Positions 12,519 through 24,766 of a stretch of 64,000 nucleotides of DNA are shown here, in pieces (position 1 is the stretch's first letter; each line of letters opens with the position of its first letter). The DNA is taken from assembly GCA_035772405.1 (NCBI GenBank), contig JAYKKM010000416.1, positions 1,768,001 through 1,832,000 of the forward strand. Direction: 5' to 3'. The stretch is from Chrysogorgia sp. JL179-B06 (lineage: Eukaryota > Cnidaria > Anthozoa > Scleralcyonacea > Chrysogorgiidae). Under the pieces are notes generated by a model. The model saw only the letters and a program-made list of their open reading frames with translations, made no database searches and had not been told where the DNA came from. The position numbers were made by a program, and so were the translations under genes.

Positions 12519-12810
12519 CTAAGCACCAATCCAAAAATTCTCGCATTCTCTGAGACTGTCATGCCTCTGATCAATCAACATAAATTTTAATGCCGAATGA
12601 TCAACGCCATGACAGTCCAAAAAGTGATTAACATTACTGCAAGTTCTACGTTTAAGCTTTATGTGCGATTTGTAAGTTGCATGTCGACTCTTAAAATTGA
12701 CAGTAGAACCTATCCCCTGCAAACCACAAGCCACACATTCTGCGAGATATACCACATTAGCCGAACTACATGAAAGGGATTTCCTGATCTTGTAAATATA
12801 TATATATATA
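12519..12810 (-). pseudogene. GIY-YIG endonuclease fragment of a second retroelement
   Basis: On the minus strand the frame reads through ANVVYLAECVACGLQGIGST, the GIY-YIG-like core (VYL spaced before GIGST), then FKSRHATYKSHIK and a C-terminal LRECENFWIGA. It ends at a stop at 12519. The N-terminal part dissolves into a TA-rich tract near 12800-12830. It converges tail to tail with the plus-strand remnant that ends at about 12515. Likely the 3' end of a Penelope-like element; 5' truncated. Confidence 0.55.
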
Positions 12811-12848
12811 TAACATATATATGTTATATTATATAACAGCGATATCAA

Positions 12849-13207
12849 GGTATATGCTGTCGATTGTCATTCTGGTAAATAGTTTGCATTGATATCTTTA
12901 AGCATATTGATATCTGTAAGAGCTGGATAGATCGGCATCTATTGTTCTAAAATTGAATCTAGAAGTAGCTCACGACTACCATATTGGATAAATAATAGAA
13001 TACGTGAGAAGTGTAGGGAAAATCACGAGCTGCCCATGGCCCGATGTGAGTGCTTTCCCAAATTATTGAGTGCTTTTATTACTTCACAGGTTTCAATTAC
13101 GTTATAGAATCCAGGTCATGCGTACTTTATTATTTTTATAAAATAATTCAGAAACAAAATCGGCAACCTGACCAATCACAGCGTGCGTAGAGTAAATTAT
13201 TTTATAA
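12849..13207. other. Non-coding spacer
   Basis: AT-rich sequence with no reading frame, RNA gene or repeat that I recognise. Confidence 0.6.
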
Positions 13208-13354
13208 TTACTCGGGCTACCAGTGGTAGCCGAGTCTAGGTATCAGCTCTGTTTATTATTTTTATTATTTTGTCGTCGTCGCGAAATGGCAATTATTGCA
13301 TCATCCCGATCAACCTCGTACCCAGGCTTTTGACCTGCGAAATCATGCGCCATT

Positions 13355-15706
13355 GTGATTTACTCATTTTATCACCTTTCTTCGAATCAGTTATCACAAT
13401 TAATTGATGAAGCTACCCGGGTAACTATGACAACCTCTAGCCTAATTGATCATATAACTACTAATACACCAGAAAAAGTTATCAATACTGGATTAAGCGA
13501 CCATAGTTTAGTATTTGCCCTAAGAAAAATTTCTGTTATTAAAAAACAAGAAAACAAAGTCGAAATTAGAAATATGAAAAGATTTGATAATCAAAAATTT
13601 GTTGATGATTTGAGCAGACAACACTGGGAGTATGTATACTTTTTCGCTGAAGATCCTAATGCTATGTGGGAAATCTGGAAGCAATTATTCTTAGAGGTCT
13701 TAGATAAACATGCACCAATTCAACACAAAAAGATTAGAACAAAAAAAGTTCCTTGGATTACCAGTATTATAAAGGATCTTATGAACACAAGGGACAGATT
13801 AAAAAGAAAAGCCATTATCACAAACCTAGAGATAGACTGGTTAAATTATAAAACAACAAGAAACAAAGTTAATATTCAGCTAAAAAATGCCAAAAAAGAT
13901 TATTACTCCACTAAAATTGCTGGTCAAAAACACAACCCTAAAGAGGCGTGGAAAACTATAAACAATATATTAGGTAGACAAAGCAAACCAACAGTAGTAA
14001 ATGAGTTAAAATTAGATGAAAATAGCTTGACAAATACCAAAGATATTGCAGAGGGCTTTAATGATTATTTTTCAAATATTGGCCTTGATCTAGCTAGCAA
14101 AATTGATTCGTCAAATTTCAACTTTGAAACGTATATTGAAAATGCTAAATCAGAATTCGCTGCATTCCAGCCAGTCACTGTCAAGGAGGTCTACCATCTC
14201 TTACTTTGTCTCTCTAGCAATAAAGCTACTGGAGTTGATAAGATTTCTTGTAAAATTATTAAAATAGCTGCACCTACCATTTCAGATTCATTGACATACA
14301 TATTCAATCAGGCTATTACTCTATCCCTTTTCCCTGATGAATGGAAAACAGCTAGAGTAATACCTCTTTATAAAAATGGCCAACGAAACGTGCCTGGAAA
14401 TTACAGACCAATTTCAGTTCTGCCAGCCATCAGCAAAATTATGGAACGAATTCTATATGATCAACTATATAATTATTTAACAAAATTTGGACATCTAAGC
14501 GATTGTCAATTTGGTTTTAGAAAATTTCACTCTACAGTCACAGCATTACTGGACTGTACAAATGAGTGGTATATGAATTTAGACCGGAAAAAGTTCAACC
14601 TAGTAGTCTTAATTGACTTAAAGAAAGCATTTGATACTGTTGATCATCAAATTCTATTGAGAAAACTGGAGTTGTATGGAGTAAAAGGGCAAGCTCTATC
14701 TTTTCTCAAATCTTATCTCTCGAATAGAAGGCAGAAATGCCAAATTCAAGGCTCTGTTTCATCAGAGAAATTGATCAAATGTGGTGTACCACAAGGCTCT
14801 ATTTTAGGGCCACTATTTTTCCTATTATATATTAATGATTTGCCTCAATGTCTATATAAAACAAAACCTCGGATGTTTGCTGACGACACTAACCTGACCG
14901 CTTCTGGAGACTCTATTACTGACCTTGAAGCTGCAGTGAATTCTGATTTAGAAAATCTTAGAAAATGGTTAATCGCCAATAAACTTAGCTTAAATGTAGC
15001 TAAGACAGAGTTTATGTTAATTGGTTCTAAACAAATGTTTAGAAGTATTTCAAATTTGAAACTAAATGTTAAAATTGAGAACGAATCAGTTAAACAAGTT
15101 TATGAATCCAAAACTCTTGGAGTGACAATTGACCAGCATTTATCTTGGAGTAGTAACACTGAGAATGTTTGCAAGAAAATAACATCCGGTATATCGGCTC
15201 TTAGACGACTGAAAGAATTTGCTGATAAGCAAACCATTCTTTCTGTGTATAATGCTATTGTTCGGCCATACTTCGATTACTGCTGTGAAGTGTGGGATGT
15301 GTTTGGCGAAACACAATCAAAAAGACTCCAAAAACTCCAAAATCGAGCTGCGCGAATTATTATGAATATGAACAATGACACAGATCATTCTGTTGCTCTG
15401 CAAGCATTGGGCTGGAAGCCACTTAAAACAGAAAGAAAGAAAGGGAAAGCAAAAATAATGTACAAATTATTAAATAAAATGGGTCCTAAGTCACTCACTA
15501 ATCTTTTCACATATAAAGGTGAGAAAACAAATTATCACCTTCGGGACATTTCAAGTAGCCTTTGTTTACCACAACCGCGTACTAATAATATGAAAAAAAG
15601 TTTCATGTATGACGGAGCACACCTTTGGAATTCTATTCCAAAAGAAATTAGAGAGAGCAAATCCCTTTCTGCCTTTCGAAAGAAAATCGCTGTTCACATT
15701 GATTGA
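13355..15706 (+). CDS. LINE ORF2 C-terminal part: endonuclease tail and reverse transcriptase
   Basis: An uninterrupted frame of 783 codons. The first codons are target DNA; LINE coding starts near 13386. Visible in order: the end of an apurinic-type endonuclease (SLIDHITTN, then LSDHSLV), fingers with GNYRPISVLPAISKIMER, motif A LIDLKKAFDTVDH with its catalytic Asp, motif B CGVPQGSILGPLFF, motif C MFADDTN with both Asp residues (FADD), and a C-terminal region with WDVFGETQSKRLQKLQNRAAR. The reverse transcriptase would copy its own RNA at a nicked target. The RT motifs look intact, but with the endonuclease missing the copy should be unable to move by itself. The clade assignment (CR1/L2 rather than Jockey) is inferred from motif B and the 3' end. 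Confidence 0.88.
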   Translation: MIYSFYHLSSNQLSQLIDEATRVTMTTSSLIDHITTNTPEKVINTGLSDHSLVFALRKISVIKKQENKVEIRNMKRFDNQKFVDDLSRQHWEYVYFFAEDPNAMWEIWKQLFLEVLDKHAPIQHKKIRTKKVPWITSIIKDLMNTRDRLKRKAIITNLEIDWLNYKTTRNKVNIQLKNAKKDYYSTKIAGQKHNPKEAWKTINNILGRQSKPTVVNELKLDENSLTNTKDIAEGFNDYFSNIGLDLASKIDSSNFNFETYIENAKSEFAAFQPVTVKEVYHLLLCLSSNKATGVDKISCKIIKIAAPTISDSLTYIFNQAITLSLFPDEWKTARVIPLYKNGQRNVPGNYRPISVLPAISKIMERILYDQLYNYLTKFGHLSDCQFGFRKFHSTVTALLDCTNEWYMNLDRKKFNLVVLIDLKKAFDTVDHQILLRKLELYGVKGQALSFLKSYLSNRRQKCQIQGSVSSEKLIKCGVPQGSILGPLFFLLYINDLPQCLYKTKPRMFADDTNLTASGDSITDLEAAVNSDLENLRKWLIANKLSLNVAKTEFMLIGSKQMFRSISNLKLNVKIENESVKQVYESKTLGVTIDQHLSWSSNTENVCKKITSGISALRRLKEFADKQTILSVYNAIVRPYFDYCCEVWDVFGETQSKRLQKLQNRAARIIMNMNNDTDHSVALQALGWKPLKTERKKGKAKIMYKLLNKMGPKSLTNLFTYKGEKTNYHLRDISSSLCLPQPRTNNMKKSFMYDGAHLWNSIPKEIRESKSLSAFRKKIAVHID

Positions 15707-15926
15707 TTGATTGATTGATTGATAGTAAATGCAACTTGAAGTACTGTACCTGTGAATATAGATTACTGTATACTAGTTAATAACTTAGATTTTATCTAAT
15801 ACATATAATTTTGTAAATAGCTTTTAAAATTTTTTATCTGTATATTTTTGCACACGCCCCCCATGGAAATCAGCTTCGGTTGATGGGGTCAGCGTGTATA
15901 AATAAAGTTTTCTATCTATCTATCTA
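13386..15926 (+). mobile_element. 5'-truncated CR1/L2-like LINE
   Basis: Copy B lacks this segment between its CCTTTCCTCGA and TTCTTCACTG, which fixes the boundaries within a few bases. The 3' UTR has a short stem-loop (CCCCATGG to TTGATGGGG region, 15857-15890), a polyadenylation-like AATAAA, and a (TATC)n tail before the target resumes. No target duplication is evident, as is common for this clade. The 5' truncation removes all but the last part of the endonuclease. Confidence 0.85.
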
Positions 15927-17442
15927 TTCTTCACTGAAAATCTTTGATGTGGCTGGCAAGTATCTTGATCTTATATACGCTCACAATCCCGATCGCTTTC
16001 GAAACGGGTTGGTCTGCGATTTCGAGAACCTGTACTCGATCAAATTATCTGTTACCATGCATACGCTTTTTGTCTACTAAAAGTTGAGAATTTAATATGA
16101 GACTCAACATATGAAATTGCTGTATGGAAATATGTTAACTGACAACTGTTCTGAGGTAACTGTAATATTTTTTATAAGCTTTGTTGCCTGTATTGTTCAT
16201 TGTTATGTCATACAAAATAAAGTCGATGCTACATTTTATTGTTTCATATGATATATACCAAGTACTAAGTAGCAATGTTGCCATTGAATAACCCTGTTTC
16301 ACTTGATATTTTTACCTGTAAGCTTAAAATGGGGCTCCAACATGTTCTGGGTTATGAGTAAGTTTGTATCGATTGTTCATATTATTATACACGAATGCTT
16401 ACAAATGAACACATGCAGTATATAAATCTCTGACACCCATACCAACTATAAAATAGTTTGTTATTGTGTGCTGGTTTACCAGTGACGGGTCTGTTCAGCC
16501 ATGTACTTTCCATTGTCCCTCAACCCCACAAATACACACCTTTCAAACTGATTTTTGGCATTCATGATTACCAAAACAGCAATTGTCCTGATATTTAACA
16601 TGAGGCAGGCTAGCCCACTTGCCAGACTGACTCACAAGCACACCATTTGCAAACTGTTACTTGGTCTGTACAGCCAGATACGTACCTTTCGAACTGAATT
16701 TTGGCCTTGACTACATGCATGGAAAGCTAGTCACTAGTATGTATAAATATAATGCCTCTCAAATAATAAATATGCTAAAATTATGAATATGTTTACTGGC
16801 TCAAAATGTTATATAACTTCAAAGAAATAAAGATTTTGAATTACATTTCTTTAAACTGTTTTATAATAGCTTATGACACCTTGCTACCGCCAACTAAATG
16901 GTTTGATTTACTGCTATGCCTTATACACTGAGAAAAAGGTTAACTGATGTAATGCTTGCTCAAACTGAACCTGTTTGCCGGACTGACCAGATGAATTGTT
17001 ATTACTGAGCACAGGCCGGCTCGTTTGCCAGGATGACCCTGTTTGCTAGAACTGAATTAGGTCAGCAAACAGGATGGCTCATTTGGCAGGGCAGACTTCT
17101 CAGTAAGCATGCAGCTTGGATACTGAGCGAACTCACCTTCATATAATCAAAGCCATTGGCCAACACTATGTTATGGGTTTGCAATGATGGAAAATGTAAC
17201 CACCCCCGCACTGACAGCTGTATCAATATCATTGACAATTTATAAGCATTTTAGTTACGTTATTATTTTTGTCTTTGTAAACCTATGTATGTATGTATCC
17301 TACAGTATATACCAATATTGGTGTTTGTTATGGATTAAAGATTATTACATGTAACATTGTACCTACAACTATAGAATTTGTGTATATTGAATTAAAATCG
17401 CTGAATTTGCCTGCCATGTCTTTCAACAGTAGCCCGAGTTAA

Positions 17443-18220
17443 CGCCTAGCGGGCGTCTTGTTGATATATGGATCCGAGTTATCGAAGGTTTATGCGCACT
17501 TTAGCATACAATTATAAACATGGTCTCTCCGAGATGGCCGCCGCGACATGTTTTGGTTTGCTAAAGTACAGTCGTGAATCAGTTGTCGAAGGTTTTCGCG
17601 TACTAATTTACCCCACAAACTACGGCTCTGTGACAGAAACTACTGTATTTCCTCTATTAAGCCCCTCCCTCTATTAAGCCCCCTTCTAATAACCCCTCCT
17701 CTCAACATGACATGACGTTGAGCTAATAACGTTGAACTAGATAGTAAAATAATTGTTAACAAAATACTTTACTTTTACTATCATTCCTTTGGTAAATCTT
17801 GTTTTTTGTCACAATATCTAAGTTCTGTCTATTTATCCTAAGTAACCTAACGGCAGTCGGTTTTAGGTTTTTTCTTACTTTGACTTGGAAAATTAAATAA
17901 GCCCCCTCCACCAATGAAGCCCGCTCCATTCAATAATACCGATCCATGAAACCAATCAATTCCATTTCCAAAGTACGTTAAAATCCGTCACCTATCCAAG
18001 ATATTCAATATGTTTTTTCTTCCCTTGGCAACACTAATATACAAGGCCAAACGTCAAACTGCCCTCTTGAAAACACTCAAAGTGGTGGGCCGATAACGAA
18101 CTAGTTGGGACGCAAATACGTTTGCAGCCCTGCTTATTATTGATCTTATAATGAACTGCATCTTTAACCAAATTAATGGTGCATTTCATAATTTTTCCTT
18201 GTATATTGTATTGGTGATAA
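17443..18220. other. Spacer between repeat copies A and B
   Basis: No gene is recognised. CTATTAAGCCCC-type words repeat near 17650-17700 and 17890-17940, and TTGGCAACACT at 18028 resembles the hAT MITE terminus. The 69-codon frame at 17468-17677 has no recognisable features. Confidence 0.55.
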
Positions 18221-19512
18221 TTACTCGGGCTACTGTGGTAGCCGAGTCTAGGTTTCGGCTCTGTTTATTATTTTTTTTATTATTACTCGGGCCTCCCCCG
18301 AAATGTCGCGAAATGGCAATTCTTGCATCATCCCACTTGGGTCTGGGTACGAGATCGATCTGAACCACTGCATATATTTATGCGCCATTGTCATATTTTT
18401 AATATTCATCTGGTTACCTTTCCTCGAGTGTTCTTCACTGAAAATATTTGATGTGGCTGGCAGTATCTTGCATGATCTCACGATGCTTACAATCGCACAC
18501 GCCGATCGCCGAAGACCTACGGCTACACTAAAAGATAGGTCTCTGTCTGCGATCTCGATATAAACCGTACACTGAAAATGCCGTACCTGTACGCTGATGT
18601 TACTCGATTAAACCTATGTTTAACAAATTAATATGAAACTCAACGTATGAATGCTGTGTGAAAATATGTTAACTGTTCTGAGGTAACTGTGATATGTTTT
18701 ATAAGCTTTGTTGCCTGCATTGTTTATTGTTTATAAAACTCAACATATGAATGCTGTGTGAAAATATGTTAACTGTTCTGAGGTAACTGTAATATGTTTT
18801 ATAAGCTTTGTTGCCTGCATTGTTTATTGTTTATATGTCTATATACAAAATAAAGTCGATGCTAATCAACAGTTTATTGTTTCATACACAATATATAAAC
18901 CTTCGACATTATAATTATTTAGAGATTTTAGAGCAACCTTTTTTGAATTCTATAATTGCTTCTCGAATAAACCTGTTTCACTTGATATGTGTAAGCTTAA
19001 ATGGGCCTCCAAAATGTGCTGGTTATCAATAAGTCTGTATCGATCAACTCTCTGACACCCATACCAACTATCAAGATCAAAGAGTAAAGAGTTTGTTATT
19101 TGCTGGTTTACCAATGACAACCTGTTGCCATGTACTTTCCATTGTTACAACAGTTACTTGGTCTGCACAGACAGATACAAACTTTTCATACTGATTTTTG
19201 GCTAGTTTCATGATTACTATAGCTGTATATGAAGGCAAGCTGTACATGCAGGAGGCAAGCTCGCTCTCTAATCGAGATAGTAATAATAGTCCTGATATTA
19301 CAGTACATGAGGCAGGCTAGCCCACATGCCAGACTTGCTAACAAGCACACCATTTGCCAACTGTTACTTGGTCTGTACAGCCAGATACATTTTTGATATT
19401 ACATGAAGCGAGCTGGCCCAAGGCTCAAAATGTTGACTTCACAAAGAAATAAAGATTTTGAATTATATTTCTTTAAGCTGTTTTGCTTATGATGTCTTGC
19501 TACTGACAGCTA

Positions 19513-19543
19513 CACTGTAAATGAAAAAGGGCTGAAACGACCC
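19513..19543 (+). repeat. Left TIR of the giant element
   Basis: 31 bp beginning CACTGTAAATGAAAAAGGG and ending GAAACGACCC. It differs from the right TIR only at position 20 (C here, T on the right when read inward). Confidence 0.92.
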
Positions 19544-21240
19544 AAAAAAGGGGGCCGAAACGGTGACCCCAGAATAGATCTTTTTTGGGGGTCAAAATGG
19601 CACCTATATGAAGATGGCCCCTAAGGGGTGATTTGGCCCCTCCAGGGTATGGGCCGTTTCAGCTTTAGGTAGGGGCTGTTTTAGAAGAAGCAGGGGCTGT
19701 TTCAACTTTTGACCAGGGCCATTTCAGAAAATCGTGGGGCCATTTTGGAAAATCAAGGGGTCGATTTGGCTCCTATTCGGAGGCATTCTGGCTCCAAAAA
19801 AGTGCCGATTCAGCTTGTAGAGCGGAGCTATTTTGGTTCCAACAATAGAGAGCAGTTTCAGCCCCCAATGAAGGGCTGTTCTGGAAGAAGCAGGGGCTGT
19901 TTCAACTTTTGACCAGGGCCATTTCAGAAAATCGTGGGGACATTTTGGAAAATCAAGGAGTCAATTTGGCTCCTATTCGGAGGCATTCTGGCTCCAAAAA
20001 AGTGCCGATTCAGCTTGTGGAGCGGAGCTATTTTGGTTCCAACAATAGAGAGCAGTTTCAGCCCCCAATGAAGGGCTGTTCTGGAAGAAGCAGGGGCTGT
20101 TTCAACTTTTGACCAGGGCCATTTCAGAAAATCGTGGGGCCATTTTGGAAAATCAAGGAGTCAATTTGGCTCCTATTCGGTGGCTTTATAGCCCCCAAAA
20201 AGTGTCGATTCAGCTTGCGGAGCGGAGCTATTTTGGCTCCAACAATAGAGAGCAGTTTCAGCCCCCAATGAAGGGCTGTTCGGGAAGAAGCAGGGGCTGT
20301 TTCAACTTCTGAGAAGGGCCATTTCAGAAAATCGCGGGGCCATTTTGGAAAATCAAGGAGTCAATTTGGCTCCTATTCGGTGGCTTTATAGCCCCAAAAA
20401 AGTGTCGATTCAGCTTGCGGAGCGGAGCTATTTTGGCTCCAACAATAGAGAGCAGTTTCAGCCCCCAATGAAGGGCTGTTCTGGAAGAATTAGGGGCTGT
20501 TTCAACTTTTGACCAGGGCCATTTCAGAAAATCGTGGGGCCATTTTGGAAAATCAAGGAGTCAATTTGGCTCCTATTCGGTGGCTTTATAGCCCCCAAAA
20601 AGTGTCGATTCAGCTTGCGGAGCGGAGCTATTTTGGCTCCAACAATAGAGAGCAGTTTCAGCCCCCAATGAAGGGCTGTTCTGGAAGAAGCAGGGGCTGT
20701 TTCAACTTCTGAGAAGGGCCATTTCAGAAAATCGCGGGGCCATTTTGGAAAATCAAGGAGTCAATTTGGCTCCTATTCGGTGGCTTTATAGCCCCAAAAA
20801 AGTGTCGATTCAGCTTGCGGAGCGGAGCTATTTTGGCTCCAACAATAGAGAGCAGTTTCAGCCCCCAATGAAGGGCTGTTCTGGAAGAATTAGGGGCTGT
20901 TTCAACTTTTGACCAGGGCCATTTCAGAAAATCGTGGGGCCATTTTGGAAAATCAAGGAGTCAATTTGGCTCCTATTCGGTGGCTTTATAGCCCCCAAAA
21001 AGTGTCGATTCAGCTTGCGGAGCGGAGCTATTTTGGCTCCAACAATAGAGAGCAGTTTCAGCCCCCAATGAAGGGCTGTTCTGGAAGAAGCAGGGGCTGT
21101 TTCAACTTCTGACAAGGGCCATTTCAGAAAATCGTGGGCCCATTTTGGAAAATCAAGGAGTCAATTTTGCTCCTATTCGGTGGCATTATGGCCCAAAAAA
21201 AGTGTCGATTCAGCTTGCGGAGCCGAGCTATTTTGGCTCT
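19544..21240. repeat. Left subterminal array with a 200-bp tandem unit
   Basis: 19544-19690 holds single degenerate words such as GGGGCCGAAACGG and GGGGCTGTTTTAG. From about 19690 a unit of exactly 200 bp repeats seven to eight times (anchor GACCAGGGCCATTTCAG or its variant at 19909, 20109, 20309, 20509, 20709, 20909, 21109). Alternate copies match better than neighbours (20309 with 20709, 20509 with 20909), giving a 400-bp higher-order unit. Each unit is itself made of related words of the type GGGCTGTTTTGG. The recurrent 67-codon frames here are by-products of the repeat. Confidence 0.92.
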
Positions 21241-22329
21241 ATATTTTAGTCATTATACGGACCCAAAACAAGCCAATATACAGCAGATTAAAAGTTAGCA
21301 AAATTTTTGAACCGTTTGGACCAGTATGGGGCTTGGACCTGCAACCAGATTCGAACAAAAGATTAAAATACAGCAACTGTACAATATTTAGAATGAATAA
21401 CAATTGTAATTAAACAGAAAATATTATCATTTTCATTTGCAAAGTTAACAAAAGAAATAATATACGGAACCATAACTAGCAATATTAATAACCTAAAGGC
21501 ATTGTCTAATATCACATTGATTACTGTACTTGCTGTAACCTATTTTGCGAAAAACTTGCGTAAGAGTTCGACTGTCTGAACAAATAAAATTTTTCAATTC
21601 ATTGATAACAATAACCAAAAAATAATAGCCAAAATATAAACATGGTTCTCATGAAATACTTATGAAAATGCATTGAAAAATTGCAACCCTTTTGCTTAGT
21701 GTTGCAAAGAACTACAGTTTCCAAAAAGGATAACACACCCTTGGCGTTACCATAATATATATTAAAACATAGAAACTTGTCAACAAGGAAAGAACAGCCT
21801 CAAAACACCATTTGTTTGTTATTATACTCCAATGCAGTTCCAAGGACCACAATATCAGGTTGTTCCAAGTTTGACACAACAAGTTTCACTTTTTCATGCT
21901 CCTAAAAATAACCAATCAGATAAAAAATTAATCTATTGCCTTTCAATATTTTTCGACCTACAGTTCTAGTACAAACTTAATAAAATCTTGAATAATTCTC
22001 TATGAAGAAAAAATTCCAACTTTCTTCATGACGAGAAATGAAAGACATTTAGGGGGCGGGACGGAGGAAGGTGTTGGGCAATGGGCACTATACTATTACC
22101 CAGACTACCAACAATACATTTTCACGGTTATTTTCAGGAATAGAATTGTCCAGTAATTTAACATACAGTAGTTTAATTCATTGGATTTCTGACTCTGCAC
22201 TCCCCATCCAATCAATAATTTATTTTTTATGGAAATGAGAAATAAATTGGTTTCCATCACCTGTTTGCTTGTTTAATATACTGCATAACAGTATAACACT
22301 GTTTTATATATAATACTGCTGTTGTGAAT
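21241..22329. other. AT-rich non-coding stretch in the giant element
   Basis: No gene, RNA or tandem repeat is recognised. Short frames (for example 21180-21413) run on from the repeat and lack any motif. Confidence 0.6.
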
Positions 22330-22430
22330 GTGGGAGAACTTGGAGTAGACAGACGATACATGGACGATCGTCAAGCTCGTATCCTCAGAAAAATTATGTC
22401 CCAGACAGGAATCGAACCTGTAATATAACA
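22330..22430 (-). mobile_element. 5'-truncated tRNA-derived SINE fragment
   Basis: On the minus strand it reads AGGTTCGATTCCTGTCTGGG (a T-arm with an exact B box), then a body with TTTTTCTGAGG. The A box and the 5' tRNA half are missing. The TTTTTCTGAG body word resembles that of the SINE at 60929-61020, suggesting the same family. Confidence 0.5.
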
Positions 22431-23479
22431 CTGTTTGTTAAGTGTTAAGTTATTTATTAAAATTATTCATATATTTAAAAATACCGCCATTGTCGCGTAG
22501 TTTTCAAAGCCGAGTGTTTATTACAGTTTAAGAGACTGGTAGCTAAACAAATGGCAGACAATATATCGAACCACGATACATGCAAATATACCGTCTAGTA
22601 TGCAATGAATTGCACTCGAAATTATGCGCAGATTCCGGAAAAAGGACTAATAATACAAGATTCGACACTGATAAAACGCAGAGATCACAAATACACGCAA
22701 AAAATCATATATACAACCGAAGGAACTGTCTCTTCGGCAACTCGAATCAGATTGAAACCAGCTTGTAAACTGACTAAAATGGATGTATTTGAATGGCCAT
22801 GGGAAGCAAGGTCAGTGGTAATTATGATTTCTCCATATTTGTTCTTGTTGAGCATTTGGTCAAAATTCGTTCGCGATAAACGCATAGTTCAGAACGTAAA
22901 AACAGGTTTGCCAATGACATTTGAGTGACTGATACTTCACTTTGCTTGTATCAGATTGAAATGATAGGTTTCTCAAATATCTAGAGACATATTAAGACAT
23001 TTCTTTATTCTCCCTATGTAATTACTATTCGGGTGAGAATTGTGTTGTATACAGTACATTCCCAACGCGCGTGTGTGGCCTTCATTTCTCGCCATGCAAA
23101 CAAATTCCCAGAATAACACTGATGTCACTAGTAGCAGAGCTAGCCATATTGCAGTATTTGCAATACAATACAACAAATAGCACAATTATGTTAGACTGTT
23201 AGTTATACAGTGACGCTTAAGAGTTTTGTAACATGCACCTGGCTTTGTGCGTGTAGTCTCAGTGTACATGCAGAGAAACTACTGTACACTCACATGTTGT
23301 GTAAGACAATTCTGATATATAGCAAAATTATAAGTTGTGTAGTTGTGTACTGCCGAGGTTTTAATGCATGTACTGTATGTGTGTATTGTATGCACTGTAT
23401 GTATGTAGAGTATGTGTATATGTGTGTATGTATGTCGAAATGTCAGTAGTGCATTCCTGCAGTTTACAAGTTTACAACC

Positions 23480-23551
<72 letters not shown>

Positions 23552-24112
23552 TGTATATATATTTATTTCAAAGAAACAAAACACACATTTTTTAATTAAC
23601 AAAACTATACAGTACAGATACATACCATGATTGGCAGTTTGAATTTTTCTATCCAGTTAGTCTTAGCCTTGAATAATTATAAAGAGCATGGTTGTGATAT
23701 ACTGTATGTTCAATTTTACAATCTACAATCTACAGTGTACAGTGCAGTGGTAAATATACATGTGTTCCAACACTAATCAAACATACAAACCAGTACTGCA
23801 AGCCTGCCTTTGGCATCAGCAAATAATTTGTCTGTTTGCAACTTGCAAATCATGATACATACCGTAGATGTGTGAAACTAGCATTAATGTCACTAAATAC
23901 CTCAACTTATTTTTGGGGCGTTGATCCAAACACTGAATTAATACACAAACAGGACACTTTCTTGAGGTGTTCCAGTACTGGTAATTTTGAAACCTAATTC
24001 AGCAGTATGCCAAAGCTATAAACATCTGTTGCAGCACATAGATACAACCCGTCATATAATGTACAGGGTTAATGACAATGTGTTGATAGTTACCTTTGTA
24101 AAGTTTCTTTTA
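22431..24112. other. Non-coding stretch with TG- and TA-rich microsatellite sequence
   Basis: Contains GT/TGTATG-rich sequence at about 23340-23450 and a pure (TA)n run at 23487-23550. Small frames at 22580-22928 and 22973-23185 show no domain I know. Nothing else is recognised. Confidence 0.55.
23487..23550. repeat. (TA)n microsatellite
   Basis: About 32 uninterrupted TA dinucleotides. Confidence 0.97.
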
Positions 24113-24766
24113 TTACTTGGAATTTTCTTTACTACACAATTTCTTATATAATTTGCCTAATTTAAAATTTAAATATACTATTTTAAGTTCTAATTGCATA
24201 GCAGAACCGTGGATAACCATAATATTATCTGACTTAACGTCACAATGGAGAATACCCATTGTGTGTAAATAAAAACATCCATCACAACACTTGCCCAGGC
24301 TATCCAACTAATTATTTTGCACAAGAGAAATAGGAGCAATACCTTTCAACAATGAAAATACTGTTCAGCATTTTGAATCAGTCAGACGACAAAATTCCAT
24401 AATAAGTAATTTGGGATTAATATCAAGGCAAACACAAAGGGAGAACATCTGTTGGAAACTCGAGTCAAAATAGACATCAACATGAATTACACTATATCAC
24501 CTTCCCCGACCAGTAATAATATTATTATCAGGTGGGGTCTGCACACAGGCTACAACAAGTACAGATTCACCAGAAACATGTAACCTCGTAAGCTTACAAG
24601 CTCCAAAACAACCCTTTCCTAGAATGATTCCCTTTTCTTTATCATTCAAAACTAAATTTAGCTGATCTCTTCTTAGTATAGCTTTTACATTTCTTAACTT
24701 TTCACATTTTAAGAATTGTAGTTCTGCACTGCATTTTTTCTCTGGTCCTCTTCCTTGGCTTATCAT
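24113..24766 (-). pseudogene. Protein kinase domain, decayed
   Basis: Three parts of a kinase domain appear in order on the minus strand. 24766-24497 has the glycine-rich loop ILGKGCFGACK. The intervening stretch (about 24430-24380) reads DINPKLLIMEFCRLTD in another frame, the hinge region. 24307-24113 has the catalytic loop YLHTMGILHCDVKSDNIMV with its Asp, Lys and Asn. The Mg-binding DFG is replaced by LNF, and the expected VAIK-type lysine after the glycine loop is not visible. A frame change or an unrecognised intron separates the parts. Probably a captured host kinase that has decayed inside the giant element; the kinase subfamily is not resolved. Confidence 0.7.

Larger units (their letters stand above)
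13208..17442. repeat. Dispersed repeat, copy A (split by a LINE)
   Basis: 13208-13385 plus 15927-17442 match copy B (18221 onward) in order and orientation. Landmarks in both copies: ACTCGGGCTAC at the start, CGCGAAATGGCAATT, CTTCACTGAAAAT, GGTAACTGT, TATAAGCTTTGTTGCCTG, AATAAAGTCGATGCTA and GACACCCATACCAACTAT. The ends ACTCGGGCTAC (13210-13220) and GTAGCCCGAGT (17429-17439) are inverted, so the unit may itself be a transposon, but no target duplication is clear. No protein coding is seen outside the LINE. Copy A preserves the intact TA at 16895-16896 that is occupied in copy B. Confidence 0.8.

Noticed and set aside
19709..21115. Five near-identical 67-codon frames on the plus strand
   Set aside because: They repeat every 200 or 400 bp with the satellite and are explained by it.
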